The notes: generated by a model not told the origin, from the letters alone. Positions 1-9,525 are shown, counted from the first letter of the stretch. The stretch: 64,000 nucleotides of DNA from Providencia alcalifaciens (GCF_915403165.1 NZ_OU659204.1:3596001-3660000); one strand, 5' to 3'. Translations and numbers: made by a program.

Positions 1-876
1 GTAAGCCATTATCGCGCTGGACGTGAAGCTAAAGAGCAGTAACCCGATACTCTGCGCTGCTATTACATAGAAGAAGCCCACCAGCATCATATACAGAGGG
101 TTCCCCACTACTTTTGCGTCGAAAATAGTGACTAACGCCGCCAGTTCCACAATCAGTAATGTCGTGAAAAATAACGTATAAGGTGCCATTTTACCTAGCA
201 GTGCCATTGAAAATGGCTTCACGCTTTGGAGAATGGTGCCGCGAGACATGGTGTAAATAGTGGCCGTGACCACAAACAGTTGCAGCATGTGGATGGTCGC
301 CGCAAATTGTTGGTAATAAATATAGCTGCCACTAGGGTTAAAGAGGCTATCGTAAGAGAGCGTGACTTGCGCCAATGCCGGTAAAGATTGCCCCATCGAT
401 TTCGCCATTTCTTGGCGGTATTTGGCGTTAAGTTCTGCAACTAAGCCGCTAAAATCTTGAATGGCATAACTGCCGGATGCGTAAAATAGCGCATTGTAAT
501 ACATGCGTAATTCAGGCTGGCGTCCTCGCAATATATCCTCCTCAAAATTTTGGGGGATATAAAGCAAGGCATAATCTTTGGCGCTACCCAGCTGCTTGAT
601 GGATGTCACTAAGTTGCCATCAATCGCTTTTACTTCCGCATGAGGACCCGCATCAAGATCGCGGATAATTTGCCTTGAAATCGGGCTGTTGTTGTTATCT
701 ACCACCGAAACGGGCACATCCATCAGCGTTCCCTCTGAGAAGTTAGCGCTGATTAACGTAAACAGCATCAAAGGGAATAGCCAACTCAGCCAATGAAAGA
801 CTGGGCTGCGGATCGCCATTTGGGTTTCGCGGCTAAAGGCATGTTCAAAACCATGCCAAGCGAATTTGAGTTTCAT
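1..876 (-). CDS. ABC-2 type transporter permease (C-terminus beyond window)
   Basis: The frame is open from an ATG at 876 to the window edge, giving 292 residues of a longer protein. There is one hydrophobic segment near residues 25-45, a long polar extracytoplasmic region (about 45-190), then several hydrophobic segments. This is the usual layout of ABC-2 export permeases of the YhhJ/YbhS/YbhR kind. It starts 11 bases after the stop of an HlyD-type membrane-fusion protein on the same strand, so the two form an export operon. The ATPase is not in view and may lie to the left. The substrate cannot be told. Family call is firm; the exact orthologue is not. Confidence 0.8.
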   Translation of the reverse strand, partial: MKLKFAWHGFEHAFSRETQMAIRSPVFHWLSWLFPLMLFTLISANFSEGTLMDVPVSVVDNNNSPISRQIIRDLDAGPHAEVKAIDGNLVTSIKQLGSAKDYALLYIPQNFEEDILRGRQPELRMYYNALFYASGSYAIQDFSGLVAELNAKYRQEMAKSMGQSLPALAQVTLSYDSLFNPSGSYIYYQQFAATIHMLQLFVVTATIYTMSRGTILQSVKPFSMALLGKMAPYTLFFTTLLIVELAALVTIFDAKVVGNPLYMMLVGFFYVIAAQSIGLLLFSFTSSAIMAY

Positions 877-887
877 GGCGTCACCTG

Positions 888-1859
888 TTATTTATCCCAG
901 TGCCACAAGACGCTCATCCCCGGTCGTAATCCTTCAATCGGTTGTTGTGGATACAAGCGAACTTCAAAAGTTTTCAGGTCGAAATCCCCTGTCGCACGGG
1001 TGGCTCGTTTAGTTGCGTAATCCCCTTTCGGCGCAATATAACGAACTTCAGCTTCCACGGTTTTGTCCCCTAAGGCAGGCACCGTCAGCTCAATTTTGTC
1101 CCCTTTTTTCACACCCACTAAAATGTCTTCACGTAGGTTATAAACAAAATAGGCTTGAGGAAGGCTGATCAATGAGATTAATGGGCTACCAGCATTGAAC
1201 AGTTCACCAATTTCCGCAGGGATTGGACCGACTTCACCATCCACAGGGGCTTTCACTTGCAAATCATCCAGTTGAACTTGGAGTTCAGCCAGTTTTTGCT
1301 TCGCTTGGTTCACTGCCGCTTCATATTGTTGACGCTGCTCGATACGATCGCCGTTTTTACCTTCTTCCAAACGCGCCTTAGCACTTTGGACTTGTTGGAA
1401 CGCAACATCTTTCGCTTTACGGGCAGTATCTAGCTCATTCGCGGAGACATACCCTTTACCTGAAAGATTATTTAAGCGGGTAAATTCACGAGAGGCATTT
1501 TGGTATTGAGAATTTGCTTGAGCTACCGCAGCTTGTAGGTCACGCAGCGTCTCTTCACGAGTCCCATTTAAGGATTGGTCGAGTTGAGCTTGAGCTTGGT
1601 CCTTAGCCGCTTTCAATGCCGCGTATTGGGCTTGTAACTCAGGGCTTTCTAAGGTGATCAGTAACTGCCCTTTTTTCACATCATCCCCGCGTTCTACATG
1701 GCGTTCAATGACTCTGCCTTTGGCTTTTGAAGTCACGATGACTTCTGGTGCGTCCACTTCCCCTTGCAATAATAAAAATTGATTATGGGAATGAAAAAGC
1801 GCCGCAGCAGCAATTAAGATCAGCATAAGCAAGATCAGTATGATGGTTCTTTTTTTCAT
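888..1859 (-). CDS. HlyD-family periplasmic adaptor (membrane fusion) protein
   Basis: 323 residues. One N-terminal membrane anchor (about residues 4-22) is followed by a lipoyl/biotinyl-like half (GEVDAPEVIVTSKAKGRV), a long alanine/glutamine-rich coiled coil (about 75-195), the second lipoyl half (VKAPVDGEVGPIPAEIGE) and a beta-barrel domain. This is the standard domain order of HlyD/EmrA/YhiI adaptors that bridge an inner-membrane ABC exporter to an outer-membrane channel. It is the first gene of the unit that continues into the ABC-2 permease 11 bases downstream. The natural substrate is unknown. Confidence 0.88.
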   Translation of the reverse strand: MKKRTIILILLMLILIAAAALFHSHNQFLLLQGEVDAPEVIVTSKAKGRVIERHVERGDDVKKGQLLITLESPELQAQYAALKAAKDQAQAQLDQSLNGTREETLRDLQAAVAQANSQYQNASREFTRLNNLSGKGYVSANELDTARKAKDVAFQQVQSAKARLEEGKNGDRIEQRQQYEAAVNQAKQKLAELQVQLDDLQVKAPVDGEVGPIPAEIGELFNAGSPLISLISLPQAYFVYNLREDILVGVKKGDKIELTVPALGDKTVEAEVRYIAPKGDYATKRATRATGDFDLKTFEVRLYPQQPIEGLRPGMSVLWHWDK

Positions 1860-2103
1860 TATGTATGTGGGCCTTGAATAATCACGGAGGAAACTACTTT
1901 TTTATTATGACAATAAATTAACACTAACGTTAAGAAATTTGTGCGCAAAATCACGCTTTAGCGGTCTTTTTAGTCTGAGGGGCTTTGGCGCTTATGTCAA
2001 ATAATGATGTTTTGCTAATTATTAAATGACGATTACTTAACCAGCCCAATAAGATACAATATCCCCCGAAAGTATATGGCTAAACCCACTAAGCGCAGCC
2101 CCC
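1860..2103. other. Divergent intergenic region hlyD/btsS
   Basis: Non-coding stretch between the export operon and the repeat array. A degenerate third repeat fragment is visible around 2055-2103; it resembles the right part of the units that follow. No clear promoter or operator could be assigned. Confidence 0.5.
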
Positions 2104-2376
2104 ATAATGTAAAATATAGTGAGCCATGCTCTAAATAGTTCACATTATGGGTAGGCGACAAGAGAAGATATCTTGGGGAGCATACAAAAGTATGTGACCC
2201 AAGTAGCTGAACGTAGTCAACCCCCCCATAATGTGAAACATAGTGAGCCATGCTCTAAATAGTTCACATTGTGGGTAGGCGACAAGAGAAGATACTCTAG
2301 GAGCATACAAAAGTATGTGACTAGAGGAGCTGAACGTAGTCAACACCCCCATAATGTGAAATATGACGAGCATGTA
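2104..2376. repeat. Tandem ERIC-like repeat array (two full units plus end fragment)
   Basis: Unit 1 is 2104-2227 and unit 2 is 2228-2350; they are nearly identical. A third, partial copy starts at 2351. Each unit holds the inverted pair CCCATAATGTGAA / TTCACATTATGGG (slightly imperfect in copy 1). Each also has a hairpin with an identical 20-base middle (GAGCATACAAAAGTATGTGA) closed by six-base stems. The hairpin and the following AGCTGAACGTAGTCAAC match the central part of the ERIC consensus (enterobacterial repetitive intergenic consensus) as I remember it. The terminal parts differ from E. coli ERIC, so ERIC-like is safer than ERIC. Confidence 0.85.
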
Positions 2377-4054
2377 CGAATTTGATCTGATTTTACTATT
2401 ACTCCAACAAATGTGCGTCTACCTCGTTATCGCTTGGGCACTCAGTCGCACTCCGCTAGTTACCCCACTTCTTAAGGTGACCATTCGCTTACCTCATAAA
2501 GTGATGTGCTACCTGATTTTCTCAGTATTTTGCATTATTGGTACTTATTTTGGTTTACATATCAATGATTCTATAGCGAACACTCGTGCTATTGGTGCTG
2601 TACTTGGCGGATTGTTAGGCGGCCCTGCGGTGGGTTTTGCTGTTGGGTTTACAGGTGGGCTTCACCGGTACTCTTTGGGTGGAATGAGCGCTTTTGCTTG
2701 TATGATCTCGACCATTGTCGAAGGCTTAATTGGTGGGCTGGTACATCGTTACTATATGAAGCGTGGGGAAATTAATAAAATTTTTAACCCTGTTACCGCT
2801 AGCTGCGTCACCTTTTTTGCTGAAATCATCCAGATGCTGATTATTTTACTCATCGCCCGCCCATTCGATGAAGCTTATGAATTAGTGAAAAATATTGCCG
2901 CGCCGATGATCATTGCCAATACCATCGGGGCAGCCATGTTTATCCGTATCTTGCTGGATAGACGCGCCATCGTTGAGAAATACACCACCGCATTCTCCGC
3001 TCAAGCCTTGAAGATCGCCCTATGCACTGAAGGTATTTTGCGTAAAGGCTTCAATGCGGATAACAGCATGAAAGTGGCGAAAATTATTTACCAAGAATTA
3101 GATATTGGTGCGGTGGCCATTACGGATAGAGAAAAAATTCTCGCCTTTATCGGGCTAGGCTCCGATCACCACATTCCCGGTACGCCTATCTCATCGATTC
3201 AATCCAGGCAGGCTATTGATAATAATGAAGTCGTCTATGCCGATGGTAACGAAACCCCGTATAAATGCTCGTTAAGCCCCTCATGCAAGCTAGGCTCCAC
3301 CCTCGTCATCCCGCTTAGAGGTGAAAACCAACGAGTCATTGGAACCATCAAATTATACCAAGCAAAAAATAGCCTTTTTAGCTCCATCAACCGTACGCTA
3401 GGGGAAGGAATTGCCAGCTTGTTCTCTGCCCAAATTTTGGCGGGGCAATATGAGCGCAATAAGCAATCTTTACTTCAATCGGAAGTCAAACTGCTTCACG
3501 CACAAGTGAACCCGCATTTTCTCTTTAATGTGCTCAATACATTACAGGCAGTGATCCGCAAAGATAGCCAGCAAGCAGGACAGCTCGTGCAGTATATCTC
3601 TACCTTCTTTCGCAATAACTTAAAACGTCCAGAACAGAATGCAACATTAGGGGAAGAAATTGAGCATATCAATTCATACCTGCAAATTGAAAAGGCTCGA
3701 TTCCAAGAGAATTTGCAAATCCACTTGGACATCCCCGATGAGGTGAAACAGGTAGAATTACCCGCGTTCACACTGCAACCGATTGTCGAAAATGCAATAA
3801 AACACGGCACTTCACAGTTATTACATACCGGATACATTACAATACGTAGTTATATTCGCTGTGAACATGTCTATATTGAAATCGAAGATAATGCCGGTTT
3901 ATACCAACCAAGTGGACAATCTGACGGCTTAGGGATGGGCTTAGTCGATAAACGCTTGCGCCTGAAATATGGTGAAAAATATGGGATCGGCGTGGAGTAT
4001 GAACCTGAAAAATTCACCCGCGTGAAAATTCGCTTGCCCTACATGTCCACTTAA
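2372..4054 (+). CDS. btsS: Sensor histidine kinase BtsS (LytS family, pyruvate sensor)
   Basis: 560 residues. It aligns along its length with E. coli BtsS (YehU): a six-helix 5TMR-LYT membrane domain (about 1-200), a GAF-like region (about 210-360) with the cysteine-containing stretch [13 protein letters not shown], a LytS-type H-box [13 protein letters not shown] (about 375-388) and ATPase motifs IVENAIKHG (about 470) and [12 protein letters not shown] (about 518). In E. coli BtsS senses external pyruvate and phosphorylates BtsR to induce the pyruvate transporter btsT. I chose the ATG at 2372 because E. coli BtsS begins MYDFN; the in-frame ATG at 2363 is three codons upstream. The start codon sits in the end of an ERIC-like repeat and has only a weak ribosome site. 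Confidence 0.93.
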   Translation: MYEFDLILLLLQQMCVYLVIAWALSRTPLVTPLLKVTIRLPHKVMCYLIFSVFCIIGTYFGLHINDSIANTRAIGAVLGGLLGGPAVGFAVGFTGGLHRYSLGGMSAFACMISTIVEGLIGGLVHRYYMKRGEINKIFNPVTASCVTFFAEIIQMLIILLIARPFDEAYELVKNIAAPMIIANTIGAAMFIRILLDRRAIVEKYTTAFSAQALKIALCTEGILRKGFNADNSMKVAKIIYQELDIGAVAITDREKILAFIGLGSDHHIPGTPISSIQSRQAIDNNEVVYADGNETPYKCSLSPSCKLGSTLVIPLRGENQRVIGTIKLYQAKNSLFSSINRTLGEGIASLFSAQILAGQYERNKQSLLQSEVKLLHAQVNPHFLFNVLNTLQAVIRKDSQQAGQLVQYISTFFRNNLKRPEQNATLGEEIEHINSYLQIEKARFQENLQIHLDIPDEVKQVELPAFTLQPIVENAIKHGTSQLLHTGYITIRSYIRCEHVYIEIEDNAGLYQPSGQSDGLGMGLVDKRLRLKYGEKYGIGVEYEPEKFTRVKIRLPYMST

Positions 4055-4086
4055 TTACATTGCACATAATAAATGATAATAACGCT

Positions 4087-4803
4087 ATGAATGTATTGAT
4101 CGTTGATGACGAACCCCTAGCCCGTGAAAACGTACGCTGCTTACTTGAGGAGCATGACGATATCGAAATTATTGGCGAGTGTGCCAATGCCATTGAAGCC
4201 ATCGGTTTGATCCACAAAAAAAAGCCTGATGTGGTGTTTTTAGATATTCAAATGCCTCGAGTAACGGGATTAGAAATGGTGCGTATGCTCGATCCTGAAG
4301 AGCGCCCGCATATTGTTTTTCTGACGGCATTTAATGAGTTTGCGATCCAAGCTTTCGAAGAGCATGCTTTCGACTATCTACTTAAACCCCTTGAATCTGA
4401 ACGGTTGGCAAAGACTTTAGCCCGTTTACGCCAAAATAAACAGAAACAGAATCTCGAACTTCTCGATAATAATGAGCCACTCAAGTTTATTCCTTGTACC
4501 GGACACAGCCGTATTTATCTGATGAAATTAGACGATGTGCAATATGTTACTTCTCGCATGAGCGGCGTGTATGTAATGAGCACCCAAGGACAAGAAGGCT
4601 TTACCGAATTAACCTTACGTACATTAGAAATGCGTACCTCGTTAGTGCGTTGTCATCGTCAATATTTAGTGAATATGACCCAGCTCAGTGAGATTTTATT
4701 TGGGGATAATGGACAAGCCGAATTGGTGCTATGCTCAGGTGAGCACATTCCCGTTAGCCGCCGCTATTTAAAACCATTGAAAGAGGCGCTAGGGCTAATT
4801 TAA
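4087..4803 (+). CDS. btsR: LytTR response regulator BtsR
   Basis: 238 residues, 32 bases after btsS. The receiver domain has the acidic pair and phosphoacceptor in FLDIQMP (Asp about 52), the switch threonine in FLTAFNE and lysine in YLLKPL. It is followed by a LytTR DNA-binding domain (about 134-238) with RMSGVYV and [10 protein letters not shown]. Closely similar to E. coli BtsR (YehT), which activates btsT. The start is the ATG at 4087, giving [10 protein letters not shown] as in E. coli; a TTG-initiated extension from 4060 is in frame but not supported by homology. btsT is not in this window. Confidence 0.93.
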   Translation: MNVLIVDDEPLARENVRCLLEEHDDIEIIGECANAIEAIGLIHKKKPDVVFLDIQMPRVTGLEMVRMLDPEERPHIVFLTAFNEFAIQAFEEHAFDYLLKPLESERLAKTLARLRQNKQKQNLELLDNNEPLKFIPCTGHSRIYLMKLDDVQYVTSRMSGVYVMSTQGQEGFTELTLRTLEMRTSLVRCHRQYLVNMTQLSEILFGDNGQAELVLCSGEHIPVSRRYLKPLKEALGLI

Positions 4804-4826
4804 CGAGTGATTCAGGAGAAAGGGTT

Positions 4827-5201
4827 ATGGCTGATTTTTACCTGCAAATTCGAACGAATTCGATGACATTGAAAAACCTTGAAACCCACGAGGAATATAG
4901 TGCAACGGGTGAATTTTCAACCCAGAGAATGGTTGTCGGGGATTTTTTTAAAGCCGAGTTTGTACTGTATCAGTTGGTCTGCGATATGGGTCTGAAAGTC
5001 CGTCGCCCTTTTGCGTCGAAACATCGTGTTTTAGTTCAAGCCCTCGAAATTATTGAAGGGGGGGTGAATATGGTGGAAGAGCGCCTATTTACTGAAATTG
5101 TTTATGGGGCATTTAATCAGCGAGTGAAAAAAGTGGTGGTAAGCCGCTCACCACTACCTATGCCTCAGCGAGAAGCGAAAGATTTATTGAGTCACAAATA
5201 G
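4827..5201 (+). CDS. Small MreB-like protein of unknown function
   Basis: 124 residues, 23 bases after btsR with a good ribosome site (AGGAG before ATG), so probably the third gene of the btsSR operon. I see no membrane segment or signal peptide. Residues about 35-105 line up with the N-terminal half of the actin-like protein MreB: GDFFKAEFVLYQL against ADFFVTEKMLQHF, then RP, RVLV, a V-E-R spacing and A...R..V. The nucleotide-binding phosphate and adenosine motifs of MreB are missing, and the protein is about a third of MreB's length, so it cannot be a complete filament former. The MreB link is my alignment by eye. Function unknown. Confidence 0.7.
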   Translation: MADFYLQIRTNSMTLKNLETHEEYSATGEFSTQRMVVGDFFKAEFVLYQLVCDMGLKVRRPFASKHRVLVQALEIIEGGVNMVEERLFTEIVYGAFNQRVKKVVVSRSPLPMPQREAKDLLSHK

Positions 5202-5352
5202 TTGAGAAATACCCTATCCACAATGCGCCCAGTAGATTACACAATTCATAATCGTTAACTATATCGTTTTATGAAAGATAATTTATTTTATATATGTTTT
5301 TCTTATATCTGCCAAAGTAAACAATTTTTATACCGATCTAAGAGACACGAAC

Positions 5353-6234
5353 ATGGTTCAGTTTTCCAGCTACAAAATAAATATACGCACGGATACCCTT
5401 CAGAGTGCTATCAGTAAGAAAAGCGATAACCATAAATTATCCTCAAAAACACTCGATAAACTACAGAAAATCATCAATTCCCAATTTCAACTCAATGTGC
5501 AAGAGATTGACCATATTCTTGGACATAAACAAATTTCGAGATCGGCAAATCAAAAAGCCATTTCTCAATTCATCTCTCAAATATCAGGCATTACTGCGAA
5601 TAAAAAATCTTGTGCCATTTATCACAAATTGGCAGTTTGGAAAGAAAACGCACAAACATTAATTCAAACGAAAAAACATCAAGAAAATGGAGAGAAATCC
5701 ATAGGAAATGGCGCAAGAGGACGCGTTTACCGTTCCGGTGATTCCGTTATCAAAAAATTTAAAACATTTGATCCTATTGCCGCCCAACACGAAATTAGTA
5801 TGTGTAACTTGTATAATTTCAAATCCAATAATCCTGTTCCTAATGCCGTTATTATCAATAACACCATTAAAATGCCATTTATTGAAGGTAAGGTTCCAAC
5901 CGCTATTGAGATTCGCGATGGAATAGCACAACTTCACGAAAAAGGTTTTTTTATCGCTGACGCCAAACCTGCCAACTTTTTGGTCACAGAAGATAACAAA
6001 ATTGTGCCAGTTGATTTTGGTTTAATGTTTACGGCTGAGAACCTAATTTCACTGGATAAAAATATCAAAATTGAAATTGTGAGAGATTATATTAAAGGTG
6101 GATATCGCTGCATTCCTTCAGAATTGAAGCCCGCATACATACAGCAAATAAAGCAGCTAGACCAAAGATTAAGTAACGATAGTCCTGTACGTAGCCTCAA
6201 TATTAAAGAGCTAAAAAAATCTGGATTTATGTGA
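5353..6234 (+). CDS. Protein-kinase-like protein resembling type III effector kinases (OspG/NleH-like)
   Basis: 293 residues. A lysine/serine/glutamine-rich N-terminal region (1-110) without signal peptide precedes a compact kinase fold. Visible elements: glycine loop GNGARGRVY (about 118), ATP lysine in VIKKF (about 132), alpha-C glutamate in HEISMC, catalytic loop DAKPANF (Asp about 202, Lys, Asn) preceded by IA rather than HR, and VDFGLMF (about 220). All key catalytic residues are present, so it is probably active. Small kinases lacking the usual C-lobe helices and with an N-terminal polar region are typical of OspG/NleH/YspK effectors, but sequence identity by eye is low. The gene stands alone, is AT-rich, and has terminators downstream. 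A lipopolysaccharide or RIO-like kinase is an alternative. Confidence 0.65.
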   Translation: MVQFSSYKINIRTDTLQSAISKKSDNHKLSSKTLDKLQKIINSQFQLNVQEIDHILGHKQISRSANQKAISQFISQISGITANKKSCAIYHKLAVWKENAQTLIQTKKHQENGEKSIGNGARGRVYRSGDSVIKKFKTFDPIAAQHEISMCNLYNFKSNNPVPNAVIINNTIKMPFIEGKVPTAIEIRDGIAQLHEKGFFIADAKPANFLVTEDNKIVPVDFGLMFTAENLISLDKNIKIEIVRDYIKGGYRCIPSELKPAYIQQIKQLDQRLSNDSPVRSLNIKELKKSGFM

Positions 6235-6295
6235 GCCTTATATTTCAGAAGGAAAAGTGCCACACGTCATCGCACCAATAAAATAAAAATAAATA

Positions 6296-6326
6296 AAAAG
6301 ACCCGCGTATATATGCGGGTCTTTTG
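6296..6326. terminator. Bidirectional terminator between the kinase gene and deaD
   Basis: Stem AAAAGACCCGC / GCGGGTCTTTT around a TATATA-type loop, with A and T tracts on both sides. It serves the convergent kinase gene (plus) and deaD (minus). Confidence 0.85.
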
Positions 6327-6365
6327 TGTTTATCTCAGCCACGTTAACGTGGCTGGATAGCGCAA

Positions 6366-8357
6366 TTATGCGTTGTGACTGCTGCTACGACGACGTGGCG
6401 CTGCATTAGTGCCATCTTGGCGCGGTGCAGAATTACCACGGTCACGGTTGCCACCATCGCGGTTGCCACCATCACGGTTTCCACCACGGCGGTTACCACT
6501 GAAGCCTTCGCGATCACCACCGCTACGACGACCATCACGGTCACCACCACGGTCATTACGACGACCCGCACCGAAACCAGCTTCGCTGCCGCCTTCACGA
6601 CGTGGACCACCACGACGTTCGCCACCGCCACGACGCTCAAATGGTTGAGCATCACCGATCAGTTGCATTTGCATTGGTTTGTTCAGTACACGTGCACGGC
6701 TTAAGTGAGTTAACACTTCGCTAGGCATACCTTTTGGTAGCTCGATAGTTGAGTGAGTACCAAACAGCTTGATGTTACCAATGTAGCGGCTGCTGATGTC
6801 TGCTTCGTTCGCAATCGCACCAACGATATGACGAACTTCAACACCGTCATCACGGCCCACTTCGATACGGTACATTTCCATATCGCCAACATCACGACGC
6901 TCACGACGCTCACCACGATCGCCGCGCTCTGCACGGTCAAAACCGTTGCCGTTGCTGTTGCGGTCGTTACGGTCACGACGGTCGCCACGACGATCATCAC
7001 GGTCGTTGAATTCACGACGCGGACGACGCGGTGCATCTGGAGGCAGGATCAGAGCGCGTTCGCCTTGAGCCATTTTCAGTAGTGCCGCTGCTAAGGTTTC
7101 CATATCCACATCTTCAGATGGAGACATTTTCGCTAACAGTGAACGGTACTGATCTAAGTCGCTGCTTTCTAATTGCTGTTGAATTTGCTCAGCAAATTTC
7201 GCCTGACGACGCTGGCTTAATACGTCAGCATTTGGCAGGTCAACTTCAGGGATAGTCAGCTTCATCGTACGTTCAACGTTGCGCAGTAAACGACGTTCAC
7301 GGTTCTCAACGAACAGTAATGCACGACCCGCACGACCCGCACGACCGGTACGACCGATACGGTGAACATAAGATTCTGCATCCATTGGGATGTCATAGTT
7401 AACCACTAAGCTGATACGCTCAACATCCAGACCACGCGCTGCAACGTCAGTTGCAATCAGGATATCTAAGCGGCCATCTTTTAAGCGCTCTAATGTTTGC
7501 TCACGCAGTGCTTGGTTCATATCACCGTTCAGTGCCGCACTGTTGTAGCCATTACGCTCAAGGGCTTCAGCAACTTCTAAAGTTGCGTTTTTGGTACGAA
7601 CGAAAATAATCGCCGCATCAAAATCTTCTGATTCTAAGAAACGAACTAACGCTTCATTTTTGCGCATTCCGCTGACAGTCCAGTAGCTTTGAGCGATATC
7701 TGGACGTGTAGTAATGCTCGACTGAATGCGGATCTCTTTAGGATCTTTCATAAAGCGACGAGTAATACGACGGATTGGCTCTGGCATTGTTGCCGAGAAC
7801 AGCGCAGTTTGGTGTTGTGCTGGAATTTGGCTCATGATGTTTTCAACATCATCGATGAAGCCCATACGCAGCATTTCATCAGCTTCGTCTAATACTAAGC
7901 CTTTCAATTTAGAAAGATCTAAAGTACCACGTTTCAGGTGGTCTAGAAGACGACCCGGTGTACCAACAACCACTTGTGGTCCTTGGCGTAATGCGCGAAG
8001 TTGAACGTCATAACGTTGACCGCCATATAAGGCAACCACGTTGACACGGTTCATGTGTTTAGAGAAATCGCTCAGTGCTTCAGCAACTTGCACCGCTAAC
8101 TCACGAGTCGGTGCCAGTACTAAAATTTGTGGTGCTTTTAAATCAGGGTCGATGTTATGCAGTAATGGCAAACCAAATGCAGCGGTTTTACCACTACCAG
8201 TTTGTGCCATACCTAATACATCATTACCATCCAATAACAATGGAATACATTGCTGTTGGATTGGAGATGGTTTTTCGTATCCCAGGTCGCTTAGTGCGTT
8301 CAAAATAGATGCTGATAAACCTAGATCAGCAAAAGACATATCGGTCTCAGTCGTCAT
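6366..8357 (-). CDS. deaD: ATP-dependent DEAD-box RNA helicase DeaD (CsdA)
   Basis: 663 residues. The helicase core has the Q motif, Walker A AQTGSGKT (about 51), [11 protein letters not shown], and [14 protein letters not shown], and a DbpA-like RNA-binding domain with [20 protein letters not shown]. The C-terminal tail is rich in R, G, N and D ([16 protein letters not shown] repeats, about 560-663), longer than the E. coli tail. DeaD assists ribosome (50S) assembly and mRNA unwinding, especially in the cold. I use ATG 8357, preceded by GAGG at good spacing; the in-frame ATG at 8372 lacks a site. The stop of the small gene yrbN overlaps this start, suggesting translational coupling. Confidence 0.96.
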   Translation of the reverse strand: MTTETDMSFADLGLSASILNALSDLGYEKPSPIQQQCIPLLLDGNDVLGMAQTGSGKTAAFGLPLLHNIDPDLKAPQILVLAPTRELAVQVAEALSDFSKHMNRVNVVALYGGQRYDVQLRALRQGPQVVVGTPGRLLDHLKRGTLDLSKLKGLVLDEADEMLRMGFIDDVENIMSQIPAQHQTALFSATMPEPIRRITRRFMKDPKEIRIQSSITTRPDIAQSYWTVSGMRKNEALVRFLESEDFDAAIIFVRTKNATLEVAEALERNGYNSAALNGDMNQALREQTLERLKDGRLDILIATDVAARGLDVERISLVVNYDIPMDAESYVHRIGRTGRAGRAGRALLFVENRERRLLRNVERTMKLTIPEVDLPNADVLSQRRQAKFAEQIQQQLESSDLDQYRSLLAKMSPSEDVDMETLAAALLKMAQGERALILPPDAPRRPRREFNDRDDRRGDRRDRNDRNSNGNGFDRAERGDRGERRERRDVGDMEMYRIEVGRDDGVEVRHIVGAIANEADISSRYIGNIKLFGTHSTIELPKGMPSEVLTHLSRARVLNKPMQMQLIGDAQPFERRGGGERRGGPRREGGSEAGFGAGRRNDRGGDRDGRRSGGDREGFSGNRRGGNRDGGNRDGGNRDRGNSAPRQDGTNAAPRRRSSSHNA

Positions 8358-8427
8358 GTAAAGGTGCCTCATACTTAGTGGCGGCCAGTTTACATAACGG
8401 AGCGAAAATCATTTCGGTCATTATCAT
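8347..8427 (-). CDS. yrbN: Small protein YrbN overlapping the deaD start
   Basis: A 26-codon frame starting [15 protein letters not shown] and ending in HDD, whose TGA lies inside the first codons of deaD in another frame (11-base overlap). E. coli has an annotated 26-residue gene yrbN at the same spot between nlpI and deaD. Position, length and overlap agree; the residue match is from memory and partial. The deaD ribosome site lies inside the yrbN frame. It may act as a translated leader for deaD. No strong ribosome site of its own is visible. Confidence 0.55.
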   Translation of the reverse strand: MIMTEMIFAPLCKLAATKYEAPLHDD

Positions 8428-8526
8428 TTAAAATGTGAACTGGCTCAAATTGTGTTATTAAACGAACAAATAAACCCTCACCCGGGTGGATGATGGCTTA
8501 AAAATGAATAGAGAAATGTTCGTCAG

Positions 8527-9444
8527 CTATTGCTGGCCCGATTCTAATAGGTCGTCTTGTTCTTGGCCTAACAGCGCCAATTCCAACAATGCGTAGCGGT
8601 GCTCAACAAAGCTGTGTGCGTTGTTAGCTACCGTCAGTTTGAATAACGCAGTTGCGCTATCCTTATCCCCCAGACTTAGGTAATGCTTACCTAAATAGAA
8701 GTTAGTTTCACTGAGATGCTCAGCGAGCGAAGTGTTATCCGTAGATGTCTCTTTCAAACGCTCCATCAATGTCGTTTCATTGATATTGCCAAGATAGAAT
8801 TCTACGATATTCCAGCCCCATTGCCCTTTCTCCGCTTGGTTGTAGCGGGCAGCAAGATTGTCTTGTGCCATACGCGGATCTATGTCTTTTTCTACGAGAT
8901 AAAGCCACAGAGTACGAAAAGGATCATTTGGATCTATCTGATAATACGCCAGCAGATCATCCTGCGCTAATTTGTATCGTCCACCGTAATATAATGCGAT
9001 GCCACGATTCATTCGCGCGAAATTGTAAGTTGGATCAAGCTCTAAAACAGAATCAAACGCTTCATAGGCGGCATCATAGTTGCCAGCCTGCGTAAAATAT
9101 ATTCCTAAAAAGTTAAAGATTTCAGGAATATCTGGACGGATTGACAACGCGGTTGAAAAATCATTACGTGCCAGCGCCCTTAAACCGAGACTATCATACA
9201 GTACTCCGCGCTCATATAAAAGCTGCGCGTACTCATCATCGGTCAAAGATCGGCTCGCAAGGATTTGTTCCATACGAGCCAAAATCACTTCTTGTTGTAA
9301 TGAAGGCTGCAATGGAACTGCAAAAACCTCGTTTTTACGCCAATCTTTATTACTACATCCAATAATAATAAAAAAGATGAACGCGGATAGCACACGAACA
9401 AAGGTGCGGCTATCGAGAAAACGAAAGTTAATACAGTTCTGCAT
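8527..9444 (-). CDS. nlpI: Lipoprotein NlpI, TPR adaptor
   Basis: 305 residues. The N-terminal signal ends in a lipobox (FIIIGCSN, Cys about 30); the leader is somewhat long compared with E. coli NlpI. The mature part is TPR repeats (for example [16 protein letters not shown] and [16 protein letters not shown]) and ends with [12 protein letters not shown], all very close to E. coli. NlpI is an outer-membrane lipoprotein that scaffolds peptidoglycan endopeptidases and recruits the protease Prc to degrade MepS. The ribosome site AAGGG precedes ATG 9444. It sits between pnp and deaD as in E. coli. Confidence 0.95.
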   Translation of the reverse strand: MQNCINFRFLDSRTFVRVLSAFIFFIIIGCSNKDWRKNEVFAVPLQPSLQQEVILARMEQILASRSLTDDEYAQLLYERGVLYDSLGLRALARNDFSTALSIRPDIPEIFNFLGIYFTQAGNYDAAYEAFDSVLELDPTYNFARMNRGIALYYGGRYKLAQDDLLAYYQIDPNDPFRTLWLYLVEKDIDPRMAQDNLAARYNQAEKGQWGWNIVEFYLGNINETTLMERLKETSTDNTSLAEHLSETNFYLGKHYLSLGDKDSATALFKLTVANNAHSFVEHRYALLELALLGQEQDDLLESGQQ

Positions 9445-9486
9445 ACTACGCCCTTACATTACCACTAGTCAGCAAATTTAGGCTGA

Positions 9487-9511
9487 TAGCGCCTAAGTTT
9501 ATCAGGCGCTA
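9487..9511. other. Stem-loop between pnp and nlpI
   Basis: Perfect 8-base inverted repeat TAGCGCCT / AGGCGCTA with a 9-base loop. There is no U-tract on the minus strand, so it is more likely a processing or 3'-end stabilising stem than an intrinsic terminator. Confidence 0.5.
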
Positions 9512-9525
9512 CACTTTCGGTCAGC

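Noticed and set aside
2033..2373. Open frames on the minus strand through the repeat array
   Set aside because: They are created by the near-identical ERIC-like units, have repetitive translations and no ribosome site.
6430..6500. Regularly spaced short repeats at the deaD 3' end, reminiscent of a repeat array
   Set aside because: They are in-frame codons for the NRDGG/RGG tail, not CRISPR; units are too short and have no spacers.
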